Assembly (NCBI GenBank): GCA_902778565.1
Contig: CACYYH010000007.1
Coordinates: 1-45,688 of the forward strand
Source: an uncultured Eubacteriales bacterium
GTDB lineage: Bacteria; Bacillota; Clostridia; Peptostreptococcales; Anaerovoracaceae
Direction: 5' to 3'
DNA: 45,688 nucleotides
Part shown: one piece after another, positions 33,577-40,556 of the stretch
Layout: each line of letters begins with the position of its first letter
How positions within the stretch are numbered: the stretch's first letter is position 1
The notes under the pieces: generated by a model
What the model was told of the DNA's origin: nothing
Seen by the model: only the letters and a program-made list of their open reading frames with translations
Databases searched by the model: none
Program-made: the position numbers and the translations under genes

Positions 33577-34950
33577 CTATTTCTGCATTTCCTTCATTAC
33601 TTCAAGCCAGATGGCGCATTCCATCCTCTTTTTGAAGAGCTCGCAGCCCTTCTCGTAAATGCCGTTTACCGACCCGGAAGCATGGTATGCATTGGCCGCG
33701 CATCCGCCGGAGCAGTAAAGTCTCGCCCAGCATTCCCTGCATTCCTGTCTGGAATATACGTTGCAGGTTCTGAACTCATCTGTCATCTCAACGTTATTCA
33801 CGCCGTTCCATACGTCTCCCAGCCTGAACTTTTCATCGCCGACGAACTGATGGCAGGGATACAGATCTCCCCAGGGTGTCACCGCCATATATTCAGTGCC
33901 CGATCCGCAGCCGGATATCCTCTTATATACGCAGGGGCCGTCCTTTAGGTCTATCATATAGTGATAAAAAGTGAAAGGTCTGCCCTCTTTTTCTCTGTCA
34001 AGCATGAGTAAGGCAAGTTTTTCGTATTGTTCCTTTACAACTGATATGTCTTCTTTTGTAAGGGATGCAGGATCATTCTCTGCTGCCACTACCGGCTCCA
34101 TGCTGAGTTCCGTGAAACCAAGATCCAGCATCGTCTCTATATCCTTCAAGAAGTCCGGATTGGCATGGGTGAAAGTACCTCTTATATAGTAATTTTTGTC
34201 TCCGCGCCTTTTAACGAATTCCTGAAACTTCGGAACGATACGGTCCCAGCTTCCTCTTCCCTCGTAGTCTACTCTATACCTGTCATGGATCTCGCGTCTT
34301 CCGTCCAGACTGAGTACCACGTTGGACATCTCGCGATTTGAGAACTCGATGACCTCATCATCGATAAGCATTCCGTTAGTAGTGAGGGTGAACCTGAAAT
34401 TCTTGTTGTGCTGTTTTTCCACAGACCTGGCATACTTCACCAGATCCTTCACCACCTGCCAGTTCATAAGGGGCTCTCCGCCGAAAAAATCCACTTCAAG
34501 ATTTCTTCTGGACCCTGAATGCTCAATGAGGAAATCCAGAGCTCTCTTACCGGTCTCAAAACTCATGAGCGCCCTTTCCCCGGAATATTTCCCCTGGCTT
34601 GCAAAGCAGTACTCGCAGTTCAGGTTGCAGCTGTGGGCAACGTGAAGGCAAAGAGCTTTTACTATTCCCTCAGACCTTCTTTTCAGTTCGTCCTGAAGAG
34701 GTTCAAAGCTGTCCTCTGAAAACAGCATGCCGGCTTTCTTCAGTTGGTCCACCTGCTCCCAGCACTCCATGACTTCATCCCTTGTGACTTCTTCAGAGTA
34801 CTTCTCCGTCAGTTTGTTTACAGTTTCTTCCTTCGTATGGCTTTCAAACATGGATATCAGGTCATAGGCCAGATCGTCCACCACATGAACTCCTCCGGAA
34901 CATACGTCGAGGACTATGTTCTGTCCTCCGAATTTATACTGATGTATCAT
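33577..34950 (-). CDS. scfB: Radical SAM SCIFF peptide maturase
   Basis: A 457-residue radical SAM-SPASM enzyme. The start IHQYKFGGQNIVLDVCSGGVHVVDD holds the small peptide-recognition domain; HSCNLNCEYCFASQG carries the SAM 4Fe-4S cluster; FFGGEPLMNW and LTTNGML follow; the C-terminal SPASM region has CGSGTEYMAVTPWGDLYPCH and CRECWARLYCSGGCAAN for two auxiliary clusters. It forms thioether links from Cys sulphur to backbone or side-chain carbon of its precursor, encoded 60 bases upstream. I use the ATG at 34950 (AAAAGGA upstream), giving the normal family length. Confidence 0.95.
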   Translation of the reverse strand: MIHQYKFGGQNIVLDVCSGGVHVVDDLAYDLISMFESHTKEETVNKLTEKYSEEVTRDEVMECWEQVDQLKKAGMLFSEDSFEPLQDELKRRSEGIVKALCLHVAHSCNLNCEYCFASQGKYSGERALMSFETGKRALDFLIEHSGSRRNLEVDFFGGEPLMNWQVVKDLVKYARSVEKQHNKNFRFTLTTNGMLIDDEVIEFSNREMSNVVLSLDGRREIHDRYRVDYEGRGSWDRIVPKFQEFVKRRGDKNYYIRGTFTHANPDFLKDIETMLDLGFTELSMEPVVAAENDPASLTKEDISVVKEQYEKLALLMLDREKEGRPFTFYHYMIDLKDGPCVYKRISGCGSGTEYMAVTPWGDLYPCHQFVGDEKFRLGDVWNGVNNVEMTDEFRTCNVYSRQECRECWARLYCSGGCAANAYHASGSVNGIYEKGCELFKKRMECAIWLEVMKEMQK

Positions 34951-34966
34951 AAATCGTCCTTTTTCC

Positions 34967-34994
34967 AAAAAAATGCCGCCCTGTGAAGGACGGC
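34967..34994 (-). terminator. Attenuator between SCIFF precursor and maturase
   Basis: On the minus strand GCCGTCCT and AGGGCGGC pair around a four-base loop (one G-U pair), then ATTTTTTT. It would give far more precursor than maturase message. Confidence 0.85.
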
Positions 34995-35010
34995 GCTTCC
35001 GTTGATATTC

Positions 35011-35160
35011 TTATTTGTCTTCTTTGTTCTCGCACTGCTGGTTTGCGATACCGCAGCTTGTCTTGCATGCTGACTGGCATGATGTCTGGCATTCACCGCA
35101 TCCGCCCTTTTCGGCGCTTTCACAAAGATTACGTGTGCTGATCGTCTTGATGTGTTCCAT
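35011..35160 (-). CDS. scfA: SCIFF ranthipeptide precursor, with a seventh Cys
   Basis: A 49-residue peptide gene read leftwards from the ATG at 35160, AAGGAG 9 bases upstream. It begins MEHIKTISTRNLCESAEKG and its core has GGCGECQTSCQSACKTSC with a last Cys43: the conserved six Cys (21, 24, 28, 32, 36, 43) that name the family. A further Cys13 lies in the leader part, where I recall other SCIFF peptides having no Cys. The radical SAM maturase ScfB is encoded just downstream. The precursor gene lies 29 bases behind tRNA-Phe with no separate promoter visible, so it may be co-transcribed with the tRNAs. Confidence 0.95.
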   Translation of the reverse strand: MEHIKTISTRNLCESAEKGGCGECQTSCQSACKTSCGIANQQCENKEDK

Positions 35161-35189
35161 TTCTCTATACTCCTTTGTCAAAAAATGAA

Positions 35190-35265
35190 TGGTGCCCAGT
35201 TCCGGAATCGAACCAGAGACACGGGGATTTTCAGTCCCCTGCTCTACCTACTGAGCTAACTGGGC
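35190..35265 (-). tRNA. tRNA-Phe (GAA)
   Basis: The minus strand folds to a full cloverleaf of 76 bases: acceptor GCCCAGT/ACTGGGC, D arm with AGCTCAG, anticodon loop CTGAAAA (GAA), T arm GGTTCGATTCC, discriminator A and encoded CCA. Third in a three-tRNA series. Confidence 0.96.
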
Positions 35266-35283
35266 ACAATTAAGATTTTAAAA

Positions 35284-35359
35284 TGGTGGGCCTCCAGGGA
35301 TTTGAACCCGGGACCTGCCGGTTATGAGCCGGATGCTCTAACCACTGAGCTAGAGGCCC
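35284..35359 (-). tRNA. tRNA with CAT anticodon, probably tRNA-Ile2
   Basis: A 76-base cloverleaf with acceptor GGGCCTC/GAGGCCC, anticodon loop CTCATAA, T loop GTTCAAATC and encoded CCA. The anticodon arm GGCTCATAACC is like tRNA-Ile2 (whose C34 becomes lysidine) rather than clostridial elongator Met, which has TTCATAC. Elongator Met cannot be excluded. Confidence 0.9.
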
Positions 35360-35369
35360 GAATTTCAAG

Positions 35370-35446
35370 TGGTCGGGGTGGCAGGATTTGAACCCGCGGC
35401 CCACTGGTCCCAAACCAGTTGCGCTACCAAACTGCGCTACACCCCG
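35370..35446 (-). tRNA. tRNA-Pro (TGG)
   Basis: A 77-base cloverleaf with acceptor CGGGGTG/CACCCCG, anticodon loop TTTGGGA (TGG), T arm GGGTTCAAATCC and encoded CCA. First in the series, right behind the promoter at 35464-35492. Confidence 0.96.
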
Positions 35447-35463
35447 GTTTTGACGACTTCTAT

Positions 35464-35492
35464 ATTCTATTACTTACGAGGTCGCTTGTCAA
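35464..35492 (-). promoter_or_regulatory. Strong promoter of the tRNA (and perhaps SCIFF) unit
   Basis: TTGACA (35492-35487), exactly 17 bases, TAGAAT (35469-35464) on the minus strand: the best SigA match in the window, 18 bases before tRNA-Pro. Confidence 0.8.
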
Positions 35493-35512
35493 GAACTTTT
35501 TTAATGTATTCT

Positions 35513-36850
35513 TTATCCACTTATGCTTCCCACGGTGCCCATAAAGATTGGCGTGGAAGTATTGATATCGCTTATAATGAAGATGAACGGTCTGTCCAGA
35601 CGGACTTCTTTTACGGGAACGTCCATTATAAATCCGGTGGCATTTTCGATACCTATGGCTGTTGCAGCGGCAGCTTTTGTCCCCTCACGGTCAAGTTCTA
35701 TGCGTGTCTTATGTATTATTGTATCAACGTAAAGATTATACATGTCTTCGCTTACAGCCATGTTTGAAAGATCCGCATTTTCCTCATCAAATACGGTTTT
35801 GATGCCCATCTCCTTAAGAGCAGTTACACAGTCAGGCGCAGTGTAGTCGAAGCTGAATTCGGGTATAACAAGATCAACGTCAGCAGTTATGCCCTCCATA
35901 GTAAGCCTGCTGAATTCATCTCCCTGAAGCTTTGTCACAGCATCTTCCAAAGTCACTCCATCCTTAGGAAGCAGGAAAGATATCCTGAAGCCATTCCTGT
36001 ATTCTTTGGAGGTACCGGTGAGGAAATCGTTCTCAAAGAACATTCCCCTTTCTTCTCTGGAATACAGCATTACAGCCGTCTCCTCTGTACCGTCTTCCTT
36101 TGTAAAGATCTCATCTTCTTTTATCTGATCCTCTTCGTAGTCCTTGTACCATGCTCCCTCGAAGCAGGTAGCGTTTATAAGGTACATGACACTTTCAGAA
36201 GATATTCTGTCCAGGATCTGAGGGATCATCTCATTGGTGTTGGCCTTTACCCATTCGTTTATCTTATCGAGAGTTCCCTCATCAAAAGGTTCCTTATATG
36301 CCTGTGCATCATAAATCAGCGCTGCCTTTTCCAGATAGTCGCTGTATACCTTCAGCAGCGGATCGTTCTTATACCATACTGAATTCGCTATCTTCAGCGT
36401 ATCGCCGCTCTGGAGCATCATGAGTTTTGACCAGGCGTCATACCACTCGTTGAATTCTTCTATGCTGTAGCCGAAAGCGTTTTCTATCTCTTTAAGGCTG
36501 TCCCCTTTTGCCCCGTTTTCCAGAAGTCCCATGGCTGTCATAAAGGACAAAGGGCTGATCATGGTGTTTTTGCCTTCTTTGATATCCTTCAGAGCCAGTG
36601 CTTTGAAAAGTTCCAGCGCATTTGCCCTGATGCTTCCGTCGATGCCGTTTTCTTTATAAAGCGCCTCAAAATAACTGTCTATCTCATCCTCTGAAGCGGT
36701 CTTTACCCAGGAAGCATCCATAAGGTCTCCTGCCTCAACCTTTACGGTATCAGTTCCTGTATCACTTACCTGCCCGGATTCCGTATTTCCGCATGCGAAC
36801 AGTGAAAACATCAGCAAAGACATCATCAATATCACTATTGCTTTTCTCAT
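35513..36850 (-). CDS. Serpin-family protease inhibitor, lipoprotein
   Basis: A 445-residue exported serpin. The signal ends with lipobox FSLFACG (Cys20). The serpin core begins ISPLSFMTAMGLLENGAKG; INATCFEGAWYKDY and the breach region follow. The reactive loop has an inhibitory-type hinge, REGTKAAAATA (Gly390 at P15, Thr391 at P14, Ala-rich P12-P9), and ends before LDRPFIFIISD. Counting gives a cleavage site between about Ala404 and Asp410, where residues are Ala, Phe and Met, which suggests elastase- or chymotrypsin-like targets. The loop is about six residues longer than in alpha-1-antitrypsin. Last gene in the cystatin-sigma-anti-sigma-serpin operon, 2 bases behind the anti-sigma gene. 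Confidence 0.94.
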   Translation of the reverse strand: MRKAIVILMMSLLMFSLFACGNTESGQVSDTGTDTVKVEAGDLMDASWVKTASEDEIDSYFEALYKENGIDGSIRANALELFKALALKDIKEGKNTMISPLSFMTAMGLLENGAKGDSLKEIENAFGYSIEEFNEWYDAWSKLMMLQSGDTLKIANSVWYKNDPLLKVYSDYLEKAALIYDAQAYKEPFDEGTLDKINEWVKANTNEMIPQILDRISSESVMYLINATCFEGAWYKDYEEDQIKEDEIFTKEDGTEETAVMLYSREERGMFFENDFLTGTSKEYRNGFRISFLLPKDGVTLEDAVTKLQGDEFSRLTMEGITADVDLVIPEFSFDYTAPDCVTALKEMGIKTVFDEENADLSNMAVSEDMYNLYVDTIIHKTRIELDREGTKAAAATAIGIENATGFIMDVPVKEVRLDRPFIFIISDINTSTPIFMGTVGSISG

Positions 36851-36852
36851 AG

Positions 36853-37671
36853 TTATTCCCCCTCTTCAACAGTTGCCTCTAAACTGTCGATGATCTCAAA
36901 CCACTGGTTTTCAGTCAGTCCTTCTTCAATAAAGGCTGCGTAGGTATAGCCGTCAGCTGTGGTCCAGACTGCCAGCTGATAATTGCCGGCTTTTCCCTTA
37001 AGAGTTCCGGAACGGTCCTCTCCGTCGAATTCAGCCTCTGCATCATAGACGTTATAGTCTCCGGATATATCTTCGGTTCCCAGGGCTTTTCTGAAGTAAT
37101 TGCTGTGTTCACCGTCGCTGAAGACTATCTCTCCGATGCTGCCGCCCAGGATATTGTAGCTTACGTCAGTAAGGCCTGCCTTTTCACTGAGTTCCTGAAT
37201 ATCAGTACAGCTCATGCTGAATCCCAGTTCTTTGGAAAGTTCCTCTTCACCGGAAAGACCATATTCAGGCGCAGTTGCCGGCTCCAATTCACCGGGTCCT
37301 TCAGTAGCAGACGCATCAGGCTCTTCTTCCTGAACATCCGCACTCTTTGAATCTATTGCCGCACCTTCGCCTTCAAGGCTCAGTTCATTTGAATACTCAG
37401 CATCCTCGGCGCCGTCGGATGATCCTCCGCCCATGAGGTCCATGAACACGTTGCTTCTGGCTGCAGCCATCGCCCCTGCCACTACCAGGATACAGCAGGC
37501 AGCTACGGTGATATACTTTCTCCATGCCTTGCTGCGGGTCTTGCTGACTCTGACGGGAACGTATCCGCCGTCCGAAGACAGTTCGTCAGTTACGTTTTCG
37601 ATTATTCTGTCTCTTGCTTCAGGAGATAAAGTGATTTTTTCCATGATCTCATCATATTTAGTCAAAATCAT
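36853..37671 (-). CDS. Membrane anti-sigma factor for the adjacent ECF sigma factor
   Basis: A 272-residue single-pass protein. Residues 1-50 are cytoplasmic with helical LSPEARDRIIENVTDEL, the sigma-binding side; one membrane helix at about 52-70 (YITVAACCILVVAGAMAAA); an acidic Ser/Glu linker; and an outer domain from about 140, GGSIGEIVFSDGEHSNYFRKA to LAVWTTADGYTYAAFIEEGL, similar in layout to DUF4367 sensory domains. Position and shape support an anti-sigma role; there is no zinc HxxxCxxC motif. It overlaps the sigma gene by 14 bases and leads into the serpin gene. Confidence 0.82.
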   Translation of the reverse strand: MILTKYDEIMEKITLSPEARDRIIENVTDELSSDGGYVPVRVSKTRSKAWRKYITVAACCILVVAGAMAAARSNVFMDLMGGGSSDGAEDAEYSNELSLEGEGAAIDSKSADVQEEEPDASATEGPGELEPATAPEYGLSGEEELSKELGFSMSCTDIQELSEKAGLTDVSYNILGGSIGEIVFSDGEHSNYFRKALGTEDISGDYNVYDAEAEFDGEDRSGTLKGKAGNYQLAVWTTADGYTYAAFIEEGLTENQWFEIIDSLEATVEEGE

Positions 37672-38284
37672 ACACCTCCTTCAGCACAAGTTTCAGCTTA
37701 TCGCGTCCACGTTTAAGATCAGACCTTACAGTGGATTCCTTGCGGTCAAGTATGGACGCTATCTCTTTTGTCGAATACCCCTCATGATAAAAAAGATGTA
37801 TCACGTCTCTCATGTTGTCCGGAAGGCTTCTGACAGCCTCCCAGACAAATGACAGATCTTCCCTTTCATCAGCCGCCAGTCTCTCGTCCAGTTCGTCCGC
37901 CTGGCGCACCTTGTTGTAGTCTATTTTGTTCTTGCTTATATTGGCTGCCACCCTCAGGAGCCAGGCCTTTTCGTGGGCCTCGTTTTCAAAGACCGGCGCA
38001 GTCTTCATGTACTTTATAAGTGTCTCCTGGACCACGTCCTCAGCGTCAGCCATATTGTGCAGATAAGAGTAAGAAAGGCGCAGAATACTATCCCCATAGC
38101 TGTTCAGCATGCGGCCCGCGTTTTCTGCTATCCTTTCCTTACTGAGGGAACCGCTGACGACCCTTAAGCCGTCCGCAGCGTCCCCTTCTGCTGTCAGAAA
38201 GGAAACTATTCTGTTTTTGATCCTCCGGAACAGCCCTTCCCCATAAAAGGCCGTCCCGGCAAATGATCTGAGATAAGTTTCCAT
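37658..38284 (-). CDS. ECF-type RNA polymerase sigma factor
   Basis: A 208-residue sigma-70 family factor with region 2 in ILRLSYSYLHNMADAEDVVQ (about residues 67-86) followed by TLIKYMKTAPVF and region 4 in GYSTKEIASILDRKESTVRSD near 175-195. The N-terminal 55 residues are extra compared with most ECF factors, and an internal ATG at residue 58 could be the real start; I keep the ATG at 38284 because AAGGCGA precedes it. It sits between a cystatin-type inhibitor gene and its anti-sigma gene, followed by a serpin gene, so it probably drives that operon. Confidence 0.92.
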   Translation of the reverse strand: METYLRSFAGTAFYGEGLFRRIKNRIVSFLTAEGDAADGLRVVSGSLSKERIAENAGRMLNSYGDSILRLSYSYLHNMADAEDVVQETLIKYMKTAPVFENEAHEKAWLLRVAANISKNKIDYNKVRQADELDERLAADEREDLSFVWEAVRSLPDNMRDVIHLFYHEGYSTKEIASILDRKESTVRSDLKRGRDKLKLVLKEVYDFD

Positions 38285-38308
38285 TGAAAATCGCCTTTTT
38301 CTTCAGTT

Positions 38309-38992
38309 TCAGCCCTCGGCTTCTTCGGAGCCGTTGGCAACGTTTACTATGTCTGTGATCTCTGAGTTTCCTTCGAGATCCACATAAAGGTATACGAAGC
38401 AGTATTCTGTTTCAGTATCAGGAGCCACCACCTTTGATTCGCAAAGGATGCAGTAATTGGTACCTGCCACCACCTGTCTTGAAAGGACTGCTACGGGTTC
38501 GTAGTCTACTCCCAGAAGTTTTTCAGCAGCCTTGCTGAAAGCTTCTGCGATATCGTCGGTAACTTCAGGAGTATCAGCCTGCTGCCATCCGCCCATCATT
38601 CCGTTCATGTTGGTCTCAACTCCGGTCTCAGTGATGTCCAGGATCTCAGCATTTCCATCAAGGTCTTCATAGATGGTGATAAGAGTGTAATACTCTGTCG
38701 GATTTTCAGTCACTGCTGTGCTTCTGGCAAGGAACATGTGATTTGTGCCTGATACCAGCTGGTGCGCGATATAGGCCACCGGAACATGCTCAGCACCCAC
38801 AAGGTCTCCCATTGCTTTATTGAATAACTCTGCAAGTTCTTCGGTTATTACGGGAGAATCGGCTTTAGTCCATCCTCCTGCCATTTCGTTTCCTTCACCC
38901 TCAGCTGCCGTGCCTTCGGTTTTGTCGCCGCCGCAGGCTGCAAAAGTAAAGATAAGTGTTAAAGTCAGAAGCAATACAAGTAATTTTTTCAT
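38309..38992 (-). CDS. Tandem stefin-like cystatin lipoprotein
   Basis: A 227-residue lipoprotein (lipobox Cys20 in FTFAACGG) with two copies of one roughly 90-residue domain. Domain 1: Gly39-Gly40, TKADSPVITEELAELFNKA helix, QLVSGTNH at 78-85, YYTLITIYEDLDG. Domain 2: Gly134-Gly135, QQADTPEVTDDIAEAFSKA helix, QVVAGTNY at 173-180, YCFVYLYVDLEG. A Gly pair near the start, a long helix, the QxVxG loop and a following Thr-Asn-Tyr strand are the cysteine-protease-binding pattern of stefins (QVVAGTNY is identical to the loop of human stefin A/B). Inhibition of papain-like proteases outside the cell is inferred. First gene of the operon, AAGGAG before the ATG. Confidence 0.85.
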   Translation of the reverse strand: MKKLLVLLLTLTLIFTFAACGGDKTEGTAAEGEGNEMAGGWTKADSPVITEELAELFNKAMGDLVGAEHVPVAYIAHQLVSGTNHMFLARSTAVTENPTEYYTLITIYEDLDGNAEILDITETGVETNMNGMMGGWQQADTPEVTDDIAEAFSKAAEKLLGVDYEPVAVLSRQVVAGTNYCILCESKVVAPDTETEYCFVYLYVDLEGNSEITDIVNVANGSEEAEG

Positions 38993-39034
38993 TTCACTGT
39001 CTCCTTATCTATTTCTTAATTCCCCTTCTGCTAT

Positions 39035-39063
39035 ACATACAGCCGGGAAATCAAAAATGTTGC
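39035..39063 (-). promoter_or_regulatory. ECF-like promoter ahead of the cystatin-sigma-serpin operon
   Basis: On the minus strand TGCAACATTTTT (the AAC-type -35 of ECF factors) at 39063-39052, and TGTATG (39040-39035) 17 bases after TGCAAC. It lies 43 bases before the cystatin ATG in the only gap of the operon. A good SigA pair is not seen here, which supports control by the encoded sigma factor. Confidence 0.45.
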
Positions 39064-39073
39064 AAAAAATTTT

Positions 39074-40021
39074 TTATTTATTTTCTGCATATTCTTTTGC
39101 CAGGCTTCTGAGGTATGGCTCTATGATATCAGCGGAACTTTTGTCAAGTTTTAACGTCTTCTGGGAACCGTCTGAATAGTACAGCGAAAGGGCGATCTTG
39201 TCATTGTAAGACCCATCCTGGAATTTACTCACGTCCAGCCACGCAAAGGCAGGCCATACCTTCTCCCAGAAAGCATCCTCAGCGTGATCGTTGATGCTGT
39301 CGCCGCCTATACCATCGAAGTATACTATGAGTCTGTATCCGTTATCGCCTTCGTCCCAGCGCGAGCACTGGAATGAAAAGCCGGATTTGCCGTTACTGTA
39401 GTATGCGCCGTTGGCATATGGAGGATCGTACCATTCGATCTTTCTTCCCTTTGGATCTGCTGTTTCTCTCAGGACTTCGTCCAAAGTTACTATGAGCCTG
39501 TCGGAGGGATTATAATAGGGTATCTTTTCAGTTCCGTCCGCCGTCTTCCAGGTAAGCCACCAACGGTCATATCCTCCACCGTCAAGCACCTGGATGTTAG
39601 GATCGGGTTTCTTATTAAGAACGCTTTCAGGAATCACTTCCCAGCTTCCCCAAAGATCCATGACCGCCTTTTTCACGTCTGTCCATTGAGCTTCTGTGAT
39701 GGGAACGTGCTCCTTCCTCGTCATCTCAGACATATCGCCTTCCCGGTCCCAGTAAGCGCAGCTTACGATCTCTTCTGCGTTTATATCGATATCGAACTCA
39801 GTGCCCCATTCCATTGAACCTGCGCTGTATTCCTTTGTCACGCCTATTAGTTCGCCGGGCACTTCCGGCAGTTCAGGAGTAAATGCAGGAGGCAGCCCTG
39901 CAGGGTCTGCAGTGCCTTGCAGAGCTTTATTTCCGCAGCCGAAAACTGATGATATTAGCGTCATGACCAGGATCACCTCCAAAATAATCTTTATAACTTG
40001 TCCGAATGATCTTCCTTTCAT
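39074..40021 (-). CDS. Hypothetical lipoprotein coupled to msrC
   Basis: I do not recognise this 315-residue lipoprotein. A hydrophobic signal (VIKIILEVILVMTLISSVFGCG) is split by the lipobox Cys near residue 29; the mature part is rich in Trp, Asp and Gly, with MEWGTEFDIDINAEEIVSC and WWLTWKTADGTEKIPYYNP, and looks like a beta-rich outer-surface protein. The ATG at 40021 overlaps the stop of msrC by one base (TAATG), without a ribosome site of its own. Beginning 81 bases past its stop is the cystatin gene. Confidence 0.75.
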   Translation of the reverse strand: MKGRSFGQVIKIILEVILVMTLISSVFGCGNKALQGTADPAGLPPAFTPELPEVPGELIGVTKEYSAGSMEWGTEFDIDINAEEIVSCAYWDREGDMSEMTRKEHVPITEAQWTDVKKAVMDLWGSWEVIPESVLNKKPDPNIQVLDGGGYDRWWLTWKTADGTEKIPYYNPSDRLIVTLDEVLRETADPKGRKIEWYDPPYANGAYYSNGKSGFSFQCSRWDEGDNGYRLIVYFDGIGGDSINDHAEDAFWEKVWPAFAWLDVSKFQDGSYNDKIALSLYYSDGSQKTLKLDKSSADIIEPYLRSLAKEYAENK

Positions 40022-40473
40022 TACCAAACCATTACAGCTTCCATAGCCTTTGCCAGTTTAACGAGACCGTCTCTGTCGGCTTCTGTGAATCTGTTGGTCA
40101 CAGGGCTGTCGATGTCCAGCACTGCCTTAACTTCACCGCCGGAATGGATCGGTACAACTATCTCGGATCTGGATGCGCTGTCACATGCGATATGTCCCGG
40201 AAAAGCATGCACGTCGGGTACCAGCTGTACGCTGTCTGTATCCCACGCCGTGCCGCATACTCCCTTGCCTCTGGCGATGCGTACGCAGGCAACTTTACCC
40301 TGAAAAGGTCCCAGGATCAGGTCCTCTTCCTTGACAAGATAGAAACCTGCCCAGTTTACTTCAGGCATTTCGGAAAACAATAAAGCTGATACGTTTGCCA
40401 TTACCGGTATGCAGTCCGGCGCGTCCTCGGCAAGCGCCTCCATCTGGCTCTTTATAAGATCGTAATCAACCAT
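40021..40473 (-). CDS. msrC: GAF-domain free methionine-(R)-sulfoxide reductase
   Basis: A 150-residue single GAF domain. Cys63, Cys73 and Cys97 (in VACVRIARGKGVCG and GHIACDSASRSEIVVP) have the spacing of the three redox cysteines of the fRMsr family (84, 94, 118 in the E. coli enzyme). It reduces free methionine-R-sulfoxide in the cytoplasm with thioredoxin-like donors, a defence against oxidation. It has its own promoter (40512-40540). Confidence 0.92.
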   Translation of the reverse strand: MVDYDLIKSQMEALAEDAPDCIPVMANVSALLFSEMPEVNWAGFYLVKEEDLILGPFQGKVACVRIARGKGVCGTAWDTDSVQLVPDVHAFPGHIACDSASRSEIVVPIHSGGEVKAVLDIDSPVTNRFTEADRDGLVKLAKAMEAVMVW

Positions 40474-40511
40474 AATTTTGCCCCGCTTTCGTAGTCTTGA
40501 ATATATCAGTA

Positions 40512-40540
40512 ATTATACTTTAAAAGCGCTGATTATTCAA
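40512..40540 (-). promoter_or_regulatory. SigA-type promoter of msrC, nested in a terminator
   Basis: TTGAAT (40540-40535), 17 bases, TATAAT (40517-40512) on the minus strand. The -35 box lies in the loop of the hairpin at 40522-40555. Confidence 0.7.
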
Positions 40541-40556
40541 CTTATCAGCGCTTTTT
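40522..40556 (-). terminator. Hairpin ending mnmM, overlapping its stop codon
   Basis: AAAAGCGCTGAT (40522-40533) pairs over 12 bases with ATCAGCGCTTTT (40544-40555); the mnmM stop is inside the stem. U tract is short on the minus strand and six long on the plus strand. Confidence 0.65.

Noticed and set aside
35161-35189. Separate promoter for the SCIFF precursor
   Set aside because: A TTGACA is present but no -10 box follows at a workable distance; the T run after tRNA-Phe lacks a hairpin.
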